Part shown: positions 17,793-26,065 of the stretch, piece after piece
Position numbering within the stretch: the stretch's first letter is position 1
Layout: each line of letters starts with the position of its first letter
DNA from: a virus
Reading direction: 5' to 3' (one strand)
Length of the DNA: 26,318 nt
Virus record (IMG/VR): IMGVR_UViG_3300023179_000446
Span: 1 to 26,318 of that record
The notes under the pieces: model-generated
Databases searched by the model: none
What the model saw: the letters and a program-made list of their open reading frames with translations, nothing else
Told to the model about the DNA's origin: nothing
Translations under genes and position numbers: made by a program

Positions 17793-18530
17793 CTACCTCG
17801 AAATAATGATGGTAGCCGTTCCCTTGCCAGTCTCAATGGTTCCGCCTTCCATCTGCTGGTACTCGAACTTAAGACTGTCGAGGTTGCTCTGAAAGCCGTT
17901 CTTATATTCTTGGTACTTTATAGAGAACTTATCCCCAGGCTCTTGAATCTGGCCAACCATGACCATCGCCAATGCCTTGTAGATAACGCAAAGGTCAAGG
18001 CGGTCTGCACGAGTAATTTTTGCCCACTCATACCCCTTGGCTCGGAGCTCGCCCTTAATCTCGACAAGCGCCTGGGAAATAAATGCCTTACGCTGAATGT
18101 CGGAAGAGTATGCGTCAATCTGCGGGAAATAAGCTCGAAGGTCCTCCTCGGTAACCGAGACAACCTTGTCGTGGCCAACTACTCTTTCGAGTTGAAGCGG
18201 CTTGATAACCGTTTGAGTCTGCCCTCCGCTCTGGAGGATGAAGTTAAGCGCAATCCAATAGGTTCGTGTTGGAATGTTGCTATCAGGATGAGGGTCGTTC
18301 ACAGCTTGAACTGTAAAGCTCCAGGCCTGCTTTTGAGCGCTCCAAGTCCATGAGCTGATGGTCTGTAGGCTATTGGCCCCAGAAGCCGCATCCGAGCGAT
18401 TAGGGATGTCCTCGTCGAAGACGTAAATAGACGGTGTTTGAGACTGAACAGCCGATGGCACTACCGCTGTATCGTTATCCAAGAGCGGATAAAACCAGTA
18501 GGTGATGTTCTGACCAAACGGATAGCCCAT
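17793..18530 (-). CDS. Head-tail adaptor with extra N-terminal domain
   Basis: The 245-residue protein appears to be two parts. Residues 1-115 are beta-rich (YWFYPLLDND, IYVFDEDIPN, WIALNFILQSGG). Residues about 124-225 are helical, with VTEEDLRAYFPQIDAYSSD, FISQALVEIKGELRAKGYEW and IYKALAMVMVGQI, and resemble the gp6-like connector that binds the portal. A typical connector of that family is close to 100 residues, so the N-terminal half is an addition. A 14-residue glycine and threonine tail ends the protein. The ATG overlaps the previous TAA (TAATG) and has GGAAGG upstream. Adaptor function is inferred. Confidence 0.62.
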   Translation of the reverse strand: MGYPFGQNITYWFYPLLDNDTAVVPSAVQSQTPSIYVFDEDIPNRSDAASGANSLQTISSWTWSAQKQAWSFTVQAVNDPHPDSNIPTRTYWIALNFILQSGGQTQTVIKPLQLERVVGHDKVVSVTEEDLRAYFPQIDAYSSDIQRKAFISQALVEIKGELRAKGYEWAKITRADRLDLCVIYKALAMVMVGQIQEPGDKFSIKYQEYKNGFQSNLDSLKFEYQQMEGGTIETGKGTATIIISR

Positions 18531-18718
18531 TATATCTTACCTTCCTTCCTGTCTCGCTCAGCGTTTTTGACCATATCCTTACGGAACGAGTCCTGGCTTC
18601 TGTCGCCCTCTCCACGATGTTGAGCAATGTTTCTGGCAGTCGCAGATGCTTTCTCAATGCTATCACGCACTTGTCGCTCAGACATCTTCTCTTTCTGTAG
18701 GTCTACTTTATATCGCAT
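18530..18718 (-). CDS. 62-residue basic hypothetical protein
   Basis: I place the start at ATG 18718, not at a possible 18760, because the shorter form has AGAGGA and AAGGG upstream and overlaps the preceding gene by only 16 bases. The product reads MRYKVDLQKEKMSERQVRDS, then many Lys, Arg, Asp and Glu residues to the end EGKI. It looks like one long charged helix without cysteines or membrane segments. It lies between a cysteine-rich gene and the adaptor. No family is recognised. Confidence 0.62.
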   Translation of the reverse strand: MRYKVDLQKEKMSERQVRDSIEKASATARNIAQHRGEGDRSQDSFRKDMVKNAERDRKEGKI

Positions 18719-19047
18719 GGCCCTTTTTCCTCTAGTAGTTCTGGATGTGCATAGCAGCATTTATCCATTATTGCTTGAGGCATCCATCCGTTGGCTATAA
18801 TGTCTTTTATGCGTCCACAATAGAAATTATAGACAATAGGCTGCCCATCTACATCTTTGTCCTTCTTGGACTTCCAGCGGCCAACCACGACAAGCGGCTG
18901 ATCACTTAACTGCCCATATCTCTTTTGATACACAGAGCATGAGCGGTCGCCAGATAGTCGAGGACAAACTACAGCATCCTCTCCTGGCGGATATAGTGTG
19001 CAACACTTCCCCCCGCAAACCTTTATGCAGTAGGTGTCTGCGTCCAC
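18703..19047 (-). CDS. YkgJ-like cysteine-cluster protein
   Basis: With a GTG start at 19047, one base after the upstream TAG and six bases after AAGGAAG, the product is 114 residues. A longer form from 19137 would overlap the neighbour by 89 bases and add a lysine-rich segment that looks like out-of-frame reading. It has ten cysteines: 7, 11, 15, 16, 28, 37, 77, 97, 98 and 111. The arrangement CIKVCGGKCC followed by CSVYQKR resembles the YkgJ/UPF0153 family, thought to bind zinc or iron. The reaction, if any, is unknown. In a structural operon, a metal-binding assembly factor or a moron-like accessory gene are both possible. Confidence 0.62.
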   Translation of the reverse strand: MDADTYCIKVCGGKCCTLYPPGEDAVVCPRLSGDRSCSVYQKRYGQLSDQPLVVVGRWKSKKDKDVDGQPIVYNFYCGRIKDIIANGWMPQAIMDKCCYAHPELLEEKGPCDIK

Positions 19048-19048
19048 G

Positions 19049-19405
19049 CTATTCTTCCTTCTTTTGCTTTTCTGACTTGTAGGCAATCTCTTCGGCCTTC
19101 TTACGACCTTCTTCGTAAGACACCTCATGACCGCCATTACGCATCTTCAAGACCTCTTTGGTCGTTGGCACCATTCGCTCGATTGCGTCCCTTGTACGCT
19201 CCTCTGGTGTCATCTGAGTGCGCCAATGCTGAACCTCGGCGTTGGACTCCCACTTTTGTTTTAAGTCTGATGCAGCCTGCGCTTTTTGCTGAGCGTAATG
19301 CTGCTGAAGAGCCTGAAAGGTTGGAAGGGATTCAACAGTCCTCATGATGCCTTTTCGAGGAGGTGGACGTGAGCCAAGGTTTTCTTTCTTGATAAATACG
19401 GCCAT
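19049..19405 (-). CDS. 118-residue charged hypothetical protein
   Basis: It begins MAVFIKKENLGSRPPPRKG, has a Gln/Ala-rich helix QALQQHYAQQKAQAASDLKQ, then MTPEERTRDAIERMVP and ends in a Lys/Glu-rich helix. There is no hydrophobic segment and no cysteine. AAGGA lies about 20 bases upstream, farther than usual, so initiation probably relies on coupling with the gene ending at 19410. It may be a virion-associated or assembly protein; I do not recognise it. Confidence 0.6.
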   Translation of the reverse strand: MAVFIKKENLGSRPPPRKGIMRTVESLPTFQALQQHYAQQKAQAASDLKQKWESNAEVQHWRTQMTPEERTRDAIERMVPTTKEVLKMRNGGHEVSYEEGRKKAEEIAYKSEKQKKEE

Positions 19406-19409
19406 AGGA

Positions 19410-19901
19410 CTAAATGCTGTCCTTTTTAAGAACGGACTGCTTTACTTCGAGCTTCTTGCGCTCTTCCTCTAACTTCTTCTTAAGAACGCTGATCTCGTTC
19501 TCGTAGTTAGAAGCTCGCTCATCCCAGTTAATCTCGCTCGACATCTTTTGCTTTACGAACTTCTCAAGATTGTCCCAAGGGTTAAGACCTGCGCCTTGTG
19601 AGTAATGAAGAGCTTTAGCGGCCCTCTGTGGGTTTTTGTCGTTAAACTTCGGGAAGTTACCGTAGTCTAGGATTCGGAAACCCTTTTGCAGGTACATATC
19701 TACATGATGGTATATTTCAGGCCGACTTTCAGCGTTGAGGGTCATGAGCCCAGTCCCCAGGCGCTTCTCGCCATCGTGAAATACATGCCACTCTTTTGTT
19801 TCGAAAAGGATGAAAGCATAGCCTGGGCGTTTCCATCCGGTGAGGTATTTAATCGTCTCTTCTTTTGGCTGAACAATAGTCTTGTAGACTTCCTGCTTCA
19901 T
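19410..19901 (-). CDS. 163-residue hypothetical protein after the major capsid gene
   Basis: I choose ATG 19901, which follows GAGAGAA, over a TTG at 19919 that lies in the terminator U-tract region. The N-terminal two thirds form a mixed alpha-beta domain with GWKRPGYAFILFETKEWHVF, then LGTGLMTLNA, HVDMYLQKGFRILDYG, and a PWDNLEKFVKQKM segment. The last 40 residues are a lysine- and glutamate-rich coiled coil ending KKDSI. No catalytic motif, signal peptide or membrane helix is seen. It is the first gene after the capsid terminator, so it is likely expressed at lower level than the capsid. No family is recognised. Confidence 0.65.
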   Translation of the reverse strand: MKQEVYKTIVQPKEETIKYLTGWKRPGYAFILFETKEWHVFHDGEKRLGTGLMTLNAESRPEIYHHVDMYLQKGFRILDYGNFPKFNDKNPQRAAKALHYSQGAGLNPWDNLEKFVKQKMSSEINWDERASNYENEISVLKKKLEEERKKLEVKQSVLKKDSI

Positions 19902-19920
19902 GGCTTCTCTCGATTGCAAT

Positions 19921-19956
19921 AAAAAAGGGGCGACAAGGTTTCCCCTGCCGCCCCTT
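19921..19956 (-). terminator. Rho-independent-like terminator after major capsid gene
   Basis: AAGGGGCG (minus 19956-19949) pairs with CGCCCCTT (19932-19925), and the minus strand continues into a run of Ts down to 19921. It begins 14 bases after the capsid stop. Strong GC stem and U-run make it the best terminator here; as downstream genes are co-oriented with no clear new promoter, read-through is probably partial. Confidence 0.75.
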
Positions 19957-19969
19957 AACCTACCTTATA

Positions 19970-20842
19970 TTAGGTATCGCTCAAGAGTTTAACGCCGCAG
20001 AGGTCGTTCCACTCGAGTACGTCGTAGAAGTAGTACGTTGCATACTCAGTGTAGAAGCCCTCAGAGCCCTTCTCCTTAACCCATGTAACAGGGGCTGGGG
20101 CGAAGAAGCCTGCGAATGCCCACATCGGGTGGAAGATAGCCTGAACGGTATCTCCGCCAGAAGTAGCATGGCCGCTTGTAGCGTGGAAATCAATCGAGCC
20201 AAGGAGAGAACCAACATAGCAGTTAGCTTGTGGGGTTCCAGCAAGAACCTCAAGGTAGCTTTCGTTGGACCATACAGCAGCGCCGCTCTGAACGATCTCC
20301 TTCTTGATGTTGTAGTGGCCACGGTGAGAAAGAACTGCCTTAAGCGGAACTTCCTTGTTAGGACACTCAGAATTGAAGATGTTGAACTGACCAAGCATTA
20401 CATCGTCGATTGTAAGGATGCTTGCCGAAGTTACAGAGGTCGAAAGACCAGAGAACAACGAGAGAGCATCGTTATCAACATAACGAGCGATAGCAGCGCC
20501 ATGCTCAGCAGCAATACGGTCAGCAGTGATGCTTCCGAATTGTCCTTGCTCAACAGATACGCCAGAAACTACAGCACATTTAGCAATCGTTGCTCCTACT
20601 GAAGAATCAGTAAGCTCTCCGTTTGCATCTGGTGCGAGGGCAGTAGCCTCAGCAAGAGCAGCAGCAGTCAAAGACCCACGACGAGTGAGCTTTGCTGTCA
20701 TTGTTCCTGCGGGAAGACCCTCAGTGTGCATAACTGCCATCATGCAGTTTGCTTTTACAAGTGCAGGGGAAATTCCCGCTGCGAGTACGTCGGTAACATT
20801 TACGCTGTTACCAAATTCAGTAATGTTGCTTACGGCACCCAT
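19970..20842 (-). CDS. Major capsid protein (HK97-fold type)
   Basis: The 290-residue protein follows scaffold and decoration genes and precedes a strong terminator, the usual place of the most abundant head protein. It starts MGAVSNITEFGNSVNVTD, has a hydrophobic helix region near 90-130 with IAAEHGAAIARYVDNDALSL, a GHYNIKKEIVQSG helix, and ends in beta strands EGFYTEYATYYFYDVLEW and CGVKLLSDT. This fits an HK97-like capsid with P-domain and spine helix. AAGGAGA lies before the ATG. No cleavable delta domain is visible in the sequence; the scaffold is separate, so none may be needed. Confidence 0.85.
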   Translation of the reverse strand: MGAVSNITEFGNSVNVTDVLAAGISPALVKANCMMAVMHTEGLPAGTMTAKLTRRGSLTAAALAEATALAPDANGELTDSSVGATIAKCAVVSGVSVEQGQFGSITADRIAAEHGAAIARYVDNDALSLFSGLSTSVTSASILTIDDVMLGQFNIFNSECPNKEVPLKAVLSHRGHYNIKKEIVQSGAAVWSNESYLEVLAGTPQANCYVGSLLGSIDFHATSGHATSGGDTVQAIFHPMWAFAGFFAPAPVTWVKEKGSEGFYTEYATYYFYDVLEWNDLCGVKLLSDT

Positions 20843-20861
20843 ACAAAAATCTCCTTAAAAA

Positions 20862-21101
20862 TTAGCTTGCCTTAGTTAAGGCAGCGAAAAAATAGCTAGT
20901 CCCATTACTAACTACGAGCTTCACCGTAGTATCAGCCCCGTTGTCGTCCTGAATGAAAATCTTCCCAGCTTGACTTGCAGCAGTACCAAAAGCGGCAATG
21001 AGCTCAGCAGCTGTAGGAGTTGTTACATTTGCAGTATTAACAGCGGTAGCGACACCGTTGGTGAATCTCACACCATCGATATCCTTAAACTGTGTTGCCA
21101 T
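20862..21101 (-). CDS. Small head decoration or head-fibre-like protein
   Basis: The 79-residue protein reads MATQFKDIDGVRFTNGVATA, then PTAAELIAAFGTAASQAGKI, FIQDDNGADTTVKLVVSNGT and ends with SYFFAALTKAS. It resembles small head-fibre or decoration proteins seen between scaffold and capsid genes in other phages, where the FG-x-DDNG-x-GTS pattern recurs. AGGAAGGA sits upstream of the ATG, and the 19-bp gap to the capsid gene holds only its ribosome-binding site. It probably binds the outside of the capsid. Family recognition is moderate. Confidence 0.62.
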   Translation of the reverse strand: MATQFKDIDGVRFTNGVATAVNTANVTTPTAAELIAAFGTAASQAGKIFIQDDNGADTTVKLVVSNGTSYFFAALTKAS

Positions 21102-21119
21102 AGGTAAAATCCTTCCTAA

Positions 21120-21866
21120 TTATGCAGATATGGTTCGCAAAATCTTTTGAACCGCAGCGGGATTGTCCTTCTTCAGGCGCTCCAAGACCTCTCTAGCATT
21201 TGGCATAGCTTGCAATTCGGCCCATGACTCAGGGACTTTATTACCCCCACGAGGCGATGAGCGTTGCCCTGGAGTAGCGTCCTTCACACCACTAATACCA
21301 GATGCTTTAGCGAGACTTGGATACTTCTCAACAAGAATCTCCCCGTACTCTTTTGGAGTCATTGGACGAGTCCCTTTGTAGAGAATATCTCCGCTATCGT
21401 CTTTAACAACGATAGAACCATCTTCGTCTAAATCACAGGACTCTTCCACCTCTCTTTTAATCCACTTCAGGGCGTCCTGATTGAATAGCCCAGAGATTTC
21501 AGACATCACTTTATCGGTTACGGCCAGGCTCTTATTGACCTTAGCCAGAGCCTCTAACTGCTCTTTGAGAGACTGCTTTTCTGTCTCGACCTCGTTTCGG
21601 TACTTGTCGAGCTTTCGCTGAAAGAGTTCTTCCATCTTCTGCGGGTCTTTCTCTGCAGCTTCCCGTTCCTTCTCTTCCAACTTTTGCTTGAGAGTCTTGT
21701 ACTCATCGGGGTCGATATCCTTGTAGACCGATACTACCCGATTGTACTCCTTCTCCTTTGACGCAAGCATCCCTTGAAGACGCTGGATTTTATCCTGCAT
21801 CTTTTGAAGATCGTCACTGCCAGCGTCCTGTGGAGGTGGGGTGGAGTTATTGTTCTCTTCGCTCAT
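21120..21866 (-). CDS. Capsid scaffold protein
   Basis: The 248-residue protein is highly charged. It starts with an acidic, proline-containing stretch MSEENNNSTPPPQDAG, then a long coiled coil at about 17-115 with DKIQRLQGMLASKEKEYNRV and EKQSLKEQLEALAKVN. A short globular segment (VKDDSGDILYKGT) and a glycine-arginine linker follow, and a C-terminal helical piece ALERLKK-like binds capsid in related scaffolds. This layout, with position just before decoration and capsid genes, is typical of scaffolding proteins. No protease motif is visible in it, so a separate maturation protease, if used, is not in this window. Start overlaps the upstream stop as ATGA. Confidence 0.8.
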   Translation of the reverse strand: MSEENNNSTPPPQDAGSDDLQKMQDKIQRLQGMLASKEKEYNRVVSVYKDIDPDEYKTLKQKLEEKEREAAEKDPQKMEELFQRKLDKYRNEVETEKQSLKEQLEALAKVNKSLAVTDKVMSEISGLFNQDALKWIKREVEESCDLDEDGSIVVKDDSGDILYKGTRPMTPKEYGEILVEKYPSLAKASGISGVKDATPGQRSSPRGGNKVPESWAELQAMPNAREVLERLKKDNPAAVQKILRTISA

Positions 21867-22330
21867 TTTGCATTCCGTAGTTTAGATGCTATCGCTTCTC
21901 GCTGAGGTTTTGACAGGCCAAAGAACTTGCGAGCTTGAAACTTAACTCTGCCAAGCTTCCCACTCTGATGTCCAAGAGCCTTTTTCGATTGCTTCTGGTC
22001 GTTAAAAAAGATGGTAGCGAGAAACTTAAACCCATCTCTCTTAAAGACGACCTTCATTACGTTGAACATATCGCCATCAAAGGTTAGGTCAACGTAGCTA
22101 GTTTGAAGCCCTGCCTCTTTTCGAACATCCTTCCAATTCTTCCCAGCCCACTTCTCATTATTTGAGTAAGGGACAAACTGCTTTCCATTGACATCAACAC
22201 CAGTTTGCGTCCTAGTCTTAATGCCTTGAGCCTCTTTTTCGACCGCATCCTGGAACGTAGGCTCCATCCTTTTAAGTCGTTCTTCGACTGCTTTATTAAT
22301 GGCCTGAAGGTTTTTTATCTCTATGGTCAT
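21863..22330 (-). CDS. Virion morphogenesis or tail-completion-like protein
   Basis: The ATG at 22330 overlaps the upstream TGA as ATGA and gives 155 residues starting MTIEIKNLQAINKAVEERLK; a start at 22381 would add 17 residues overlapping the previous gene. Residues 50-90 hold FVPYSNNEKWAGKNWKDVRK and SYVDLTFDGDMFNVMKV, as in the HK97 gp10-like and Mu gpG-like families, which act in head-tail joining or morphogenesis. A basic C-terminus with KLGRVKFQARKFFGLSKPQR follows and matches that group. It lies early, next to the Mu gpF-like gene, which supports the gpG-like reading. Confidence 0.62.
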   Translation of the reverse strand: MTIEIKNLQAINKAVEERLKRMEPTFQDAVEKEAQGIKTRTQTGVDVNGKQFVPYSNNEKWAGKNWKDVRKEAGLQTSYVDLTFDGDMFNVMKVVFKRDGFKFLATIFFNDQKQSKKALGHQSGKLGRVKFQARKFFGLSKPQREAIASKLRNAK

Positions 22331-23067
22331 TGCCCTGTACTCGTTGGAATAAGGACATGCCGACACCCGTACCCACCGCAATAAAGGTTGGCTGGAATGC
22401 CCTGTCCGTTATCCCAAGTATACACCACATCGATAGGAAAGATTCGATTGACCCTCTCGGCGCAGAATGGGCGATTTCTCTGGTCCCGTGGTCCAGCGTA
22501 AAGGACAAACTTCTTGCCCTGATTCATGGCAACCATACGACTATAGGTTGCAGTGGATGTCTTTAGGTCTGTGCTAAGCGTGTTGAATATTCGGGTGGCA
22601 GGAACGTCAGCAAGGTCGAAGTCCGAGATCCGCTCTCCAGTAATCACAGAGTCGGCAAGCCCTTGGCGCACTTCATTCGCATAGGCTCTGGCCATGATAG
22701 AGACGTTCTGCTCTCTGGAGTTAACGAACACTCCCATGTTCGGCAATCTTCGGTCGGCCATCTCTTCCCCATTGGCTATCTCATACCACTGCTCCATAAG
22801 CCGATACTGGAGGTCAAAAATATCTTCTAGGCTTTGGATATGCTCCTGCACATCATCCGTCAGGACGATGGACTCAAGGCCGCCTAAGAGCCTTATGACT
22901 CGAGACTGGCGGATATTTCTATCGGTGGGCAGGGCGGAGAGCTCTTCGAGAATCTTTCGCTGCATAAGAAGGCGAAGGGTGTTGATGTACCCTGTCACCT
23001 CTCTATCTATGCGGCGATTTCCTGCCTCGACCAGTAGCAGGAGCTCTTCCAACTCATCTTCCGTCAC
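22327..23067 (-). CDS. Head morphogenesis protein, Mu gpF-like
   Basis: The 246-residue protein starts at GTG 23067, overlapping the portal gene by 14 bases, with AAGGGTGAG upstream. The N-terminal 100 residues are helical. The C-terminal third has the family signature PRDQRNRPFC (193-202), then NGQGIP and YCGGYGCRHVL (229-239). Cys202, Cys230 and Cys235 probably bind metal or form disulphides. Proteins of this family are minor head components that often sit beside the portal. No ADP-ribosyltransferase or other fusion is seen. Confidence 0.82.
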   Translation of the reverse strand: MTEDELEELLLLVEAGNRRIDREVTGYINTLRLLMQRKILEELSALPTDRNIRQSRVIRLLGGLESIVLTDDVQEHIQSLEDIFDLQYRLMEQWYEIANGEEMADRRLPNMGVFVNSREQNVSIMARAYANEVRQGLADSVITGERISDFDLADVPATRIFNTLSTDLKTSTATYSRMVAMNQGKKFVLYAGPRDQRNRPFCAERVNRIFPIDVVYTWDNGQGIPANLYCGGYGCRHVLIPTSTGQ

Positions 23068-24571
23068 TGTCTCTCACCCTTGGCTCTGGAAGCGGTACGT
23101 TCACAGTCTCGCCCGGTGTCCCAGTAGCTGTTAGCCCACGAGGTAGAGCCGTTTGGTTAAACTGAGGAAGAGGCTGAATGTCGTCGATGTCCATGACAAT
23201 CTGCGAGAGCTCGCCTTCGTTATAGCCCATAGTCGCTGCCACCTTCTTAAGGTGCGCCTTGCGCCATGAATCCACATTGCGAATCTCGTCACGGTAAGCC
23301 AAGAACAACTGAATCTGCTGATTGACGTCATCGGCAGTGATGTCACGAGAGAGCGTTACACGCCCTTGAAAGTCCGTAATGCCCTTGAAGCGAGCGTAGT
23401 TCTTTAAGGCCTCATTGATAGCGCCCTCAAGCTCTCCTACGGCATGGATGAGAAGTGCGATGAGCTCCGTCGACATCTCTCTAAGAGTTGCAGCCCCTGG
23501 CGCTTCGTTAGACGTCGAGGACACACCACGAGTACGGTTAAACGCCACTCGGTAAAGCTGGTCCACTGAGGTGTTGATGGCTCCCAAGAGAGCTTCAGTC
23601 GAAGCTGGCTCGATAACATACGGCTTGGCCTCTTGTGGAAGCACAGAGACCGCATACTCCGAAATGCTTATAAGATGCTTGTCCTGAAGGTCGCCAGAGA
23701 CGAAGACTCGCTGAAATGCTTGAGTGTTGAGCTGGTTGTAGTAAGCCGACATCAAGTTGTAGATGACCAACTGAAGCTCAGAGACATCCTTAACCCATGA
23801 GACATTGTTGACCGTAATAGCCACTGGTATCTCTGTAAAACCATCGAGCGGGATATCGACGCTTACAGCCTCCCACTCTTCAGTCTCTTCGTTCTCTTTG
23901 TAGATGGAGACAAACACTTGCCCGTCACGTCGCTCCATGATCTTGCAGTACTCAACCTCTTCGGGCTCTTCCATGAAGGAGGCACGAGGCGCAATCACTT
24001 CGTACTCATAACGGATGCCGTCAAACTTTCTGTCAGGTCCAATCTGCCAATCTTTGAGCTCCAGTGGGTCTATCATCTCCATGTAAGGGCGAAAGCCACT
24101 AAGAGCCTCTTCGACTCTAGTGCGGGCCGTATTCTCTGGTGCATCTACGAGGATGCAGGCCTTACCATCACGAAAGAACGACACTGCGATATCGTTCATC
24201 AGGAAGTTTTGTAAGCTGGTGCCCTTCCCGTCAATGTTGTGAACATCCTCACCAAGCATCTGGGCCGTCTCTTCGTCGAGCCTAATCGGCTTCGACAGAG
24301 CCATCGATATCCAGGTGGAGATAACGGGCTCAAAGAGGTTAAAATACCGAGAACGCAACGCTCGGATTCTTCGGATCTTCTGCCCTACAGTTTCCGAAAC
24401 GCCAGAGGATGGGTCGGTCGACGCCGCCTGATTCGAGAACTCGAGCTCGTGTGGCCAAAGGTAATTCTGACCGACAAGCTTTTCTCGGTCTCCGTTGTAA
24501 AGAACTCGATAGGTTTCTAATGCCTCTTCGTTCTCGTCGTATTCCGGGTGATTATAGAATTTAATGCCCAT
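23054..24571 (-). CDS. Portal protein
   Basis: At 505 residues and directly after the large terminase, this fits a portal, the dodecameric ring through which DNA is packaged. The start shares one base with the terminase stop (TAATG). It contains helices near 70-90 (SRYFNLFEPVISTWISMALS), a domain with ACILVDAPEN and MEMIDPLELKDWQIG, and the VYNLMSAYYNQL-like stem or crown helix IYNLMSAYYNQLNTQAFQR. A long C-terminal helical part has ATLREMSTELIALLIHAVGE. I think it belongs to the DUF4055-type portals, but that assignment needs a profile search. Confidence 0.88.
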   Translation of the reverse strand: MGIKFYNHPEYDENEEALETYRVLYNGDREKLVGQNYLWPHELEFSNQAASTDPSSGVSETVGQKIRRIRALRSRYFNLFEPVISTWISMALSKPIRLDEETAQMLGEDVHNIDGKGTSLQNFLMNDIAVSFFRDGKACILVDAPENTARTRVEEALSGFRPYMEMIDPLELKDWQIGPDRKFDGIRYEYEVIAPRASFMEEPEEVEYCKIMERRDGQVFVSIYKENEETEEWEAVSVDIPLDGFTEIPVAITVNNVSWVKDVSELQLVIYNLMSAYYNQLNTQAFQRVFVSGDLQDKHLISISEYAVSVLPQEAKPYVIEPASTEALLGAINTSVDQLYRVAFNRTRGVSSTSNEAPGAATLREMSTELIALLIHAVGELEGAINEALKNYARFKGITDFQGRVTLSRDITADDVNQQIQLFLAYRDEIRNVDSWRKAHLKKVAATMGYNEGELSQIVMDIDDIQPLPQFNQTALPRGLTATGTPGETVNVPLPEPRVRDSDGR

Positions 24572-25983
24572 TATAAACTTGCTCCCAATGGCCTTGTGTA
24601 GTCATAAAGGCCATCAATCTTAATGCCCTTTGAAAGCTGGAAGAGACAGTAGGTGCATGCGTCCGCATAGTGAGTCCAGTCCTCGTCTCTTGGCTTCTCG
24701 ATTTCAAAAGTTCCTTCCTTCAAAGAAGTTTTTACGAAACTCTGAATAAGTCTTCTGCAGTTTACACTCACGAGGAACTTTTCGTAAGCCATAAGCGCCG
24801 CCACCCTCTCAAGCCGATGTTTAATCTGAGGGTTCTTCCTCTCGGCGACGATAGAGACGTTGTAAAAACCTAAAGAGGCGAGGTAGTGCTGGATGGAGGT
24901 ATAATCCGACCCAGCGGTGTGAATGTTCCTGGCAAACCCAGAGGCATCTCCGAAGACTCTGATGGGAGTTGCCCCGTACTCTTGGGGAGGAAAGAGTGCG
25001 GCAAACTCAGCGATGGCGTCCATGAGCCCTCTGCTTTCTCCCGAAGATTCTCCAAGAGCCACTATCTGATGAGTGCGAGGGGCATAAGGCCCACGGTCCA
25101 TCCGCCGAAATTCCTGCATGGCAACCCACGCCAACGGTGCCACGTTGAAGTCAAAGGAGAGCATAATGGGGAGGTCGGGTGTGGCTTCGAAAGAGCTCGT
25201 GACGTTGCGAGACTCGACAAACTCCCAGTACGCACTCCCCTTGGTAAATTTCGTGAACAGGCCCTTCTCGTAACTCAGAGCCTTGGCCGGATCATAGGCA
25301 TAGACGTCCCTTATCTTCGTTTTCGCATAAACCTCCGGGGAGGGCATGAGGTGCTTGTTCATCGTTGTCTCCACGATGAAGCGGCGGAAGTTGCGCTCCT
25401 CATCCCCTCTGTCATGCGTGGTGCCGGGAATATCCGCAAGGTCTGCATACCAGTTAAGTCCCTCGGGTGTCCCTTCGCCAATACCCTGCCGGACAATCGC
25501 ACGGGGGCATCGTAGACGTGTCTGGCACTTTTCGAACACCTCTCGCCGCTGCAGTCCTGGCTCTGTAATCCACCATGACGCAATGTTCGAGCCGACGAAT
25601 AGTTCCGGGCGGTCCCCAGAGAGGAAGTGGAGTTCGTGCTGATAGCCCTTTAACTGAAGCTTCCAGAAGGGAGTGCGGGTCAAGCTGTAATGAACACGCT
25701 CTCTCAGCCCATAGACGTCAAAGAGCACCTGCACCACTGCCGGAATTATAATCTGCTCGACCTTTGTGTAGGTGGGAGCTACGCCCCAGGAAAACCGTGA
25801 GTGACGATTCAGCAGCCACCTGTCGATAAACCAGTGGGCCGCCCCCGTGGTCTTCCCGCTCCCCAGGCCGCCCGTGATCCAGAAGATGCGCTCTGGTGTC
25901 AGGTCGTCGATAGCGTCATAGACCCACCAGGGAGCCTGGATGCTCCTTTGCTCTATGGGGCCTTGGGGGGTCTGAATGATCAT
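24571..25983 (-). CDS. terL: Terminase large subunit
   Basis: The 470-residue packaging motor has a Walker A GGLGSGKT (38-45), a Walker B-like strand SWWITEPG in which Glu141 is the likely catalytic residue and Thr140 replaces the usual acidic partner, and the coupling motif GEGTPEG (169-175). The nuclease half has Asp278 in LSFDFNVAP, Asp346 in VFGDASG and Asp441 in HYADACTY, which would hold metal ions. It cuts concatemers and pumps DNA into the prohead through the portal encoded next. No small terminase gene is upstream in the window. The ATG lacks a clear ribosome-binding site. Function is nearly certain; subfamily and end type are not decided. Confidence 0.95.
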   Translation of the reverse strand: MIIQTPQGPIEQRSIQAPWWVYDAIDDLTPERIFWITGGLGSGKTTGAAHWFIDRWLLNRHSRFSWGVAPTYTKVEQIIIPAVVQVLFDVYGLRERVHYSLTRTPFWKLQLKGYQHELHFLSGDRPELFVGSNIASWWITEPGLQRREVFEKCQTRLRCPRAIVRQGIGEGTPEGLNWYADLADIPGTTHDRGDEERNFRRFIVETTMNKHLMPSPEVYAKTKIRDVYAYDPAKALSYEKGLFTKFTKGSAYWEFVESRNVTSSFEATPDLPIMLSFDFNVAPLAWVAMQEFRRMDRGPYAPRTHQIVALGESSGESRGLMDAIAEFAALFPPQEYGATPIRVFGDASGFARNIHTAGSDYTSIQHYLASLGFYNVSIVAERKNPQIKHRLERVAALMAYEKFLVSVNCRRLIQSFVKTSLKEGTFEIEKPRDEDWTHYADACTYCLFQLSKGIKIDGLYDYTRPLGASL

Positions 25984-26065
25984 GAAAGCCGATTTAGCAC
26001 CAGCACCCAGGAGGCTCCAGTGGGTGCATTTGCTCAGTGGGAGCTTAGGAGCCGTGAGAGGCGTG

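Noticed and set aside
24886-25515. 209-residue plus-strand ORF inside terL
   Set aside because: Antisense to a certain terminase gene, with low-complexity shadow composition and no ribosome-binding context.
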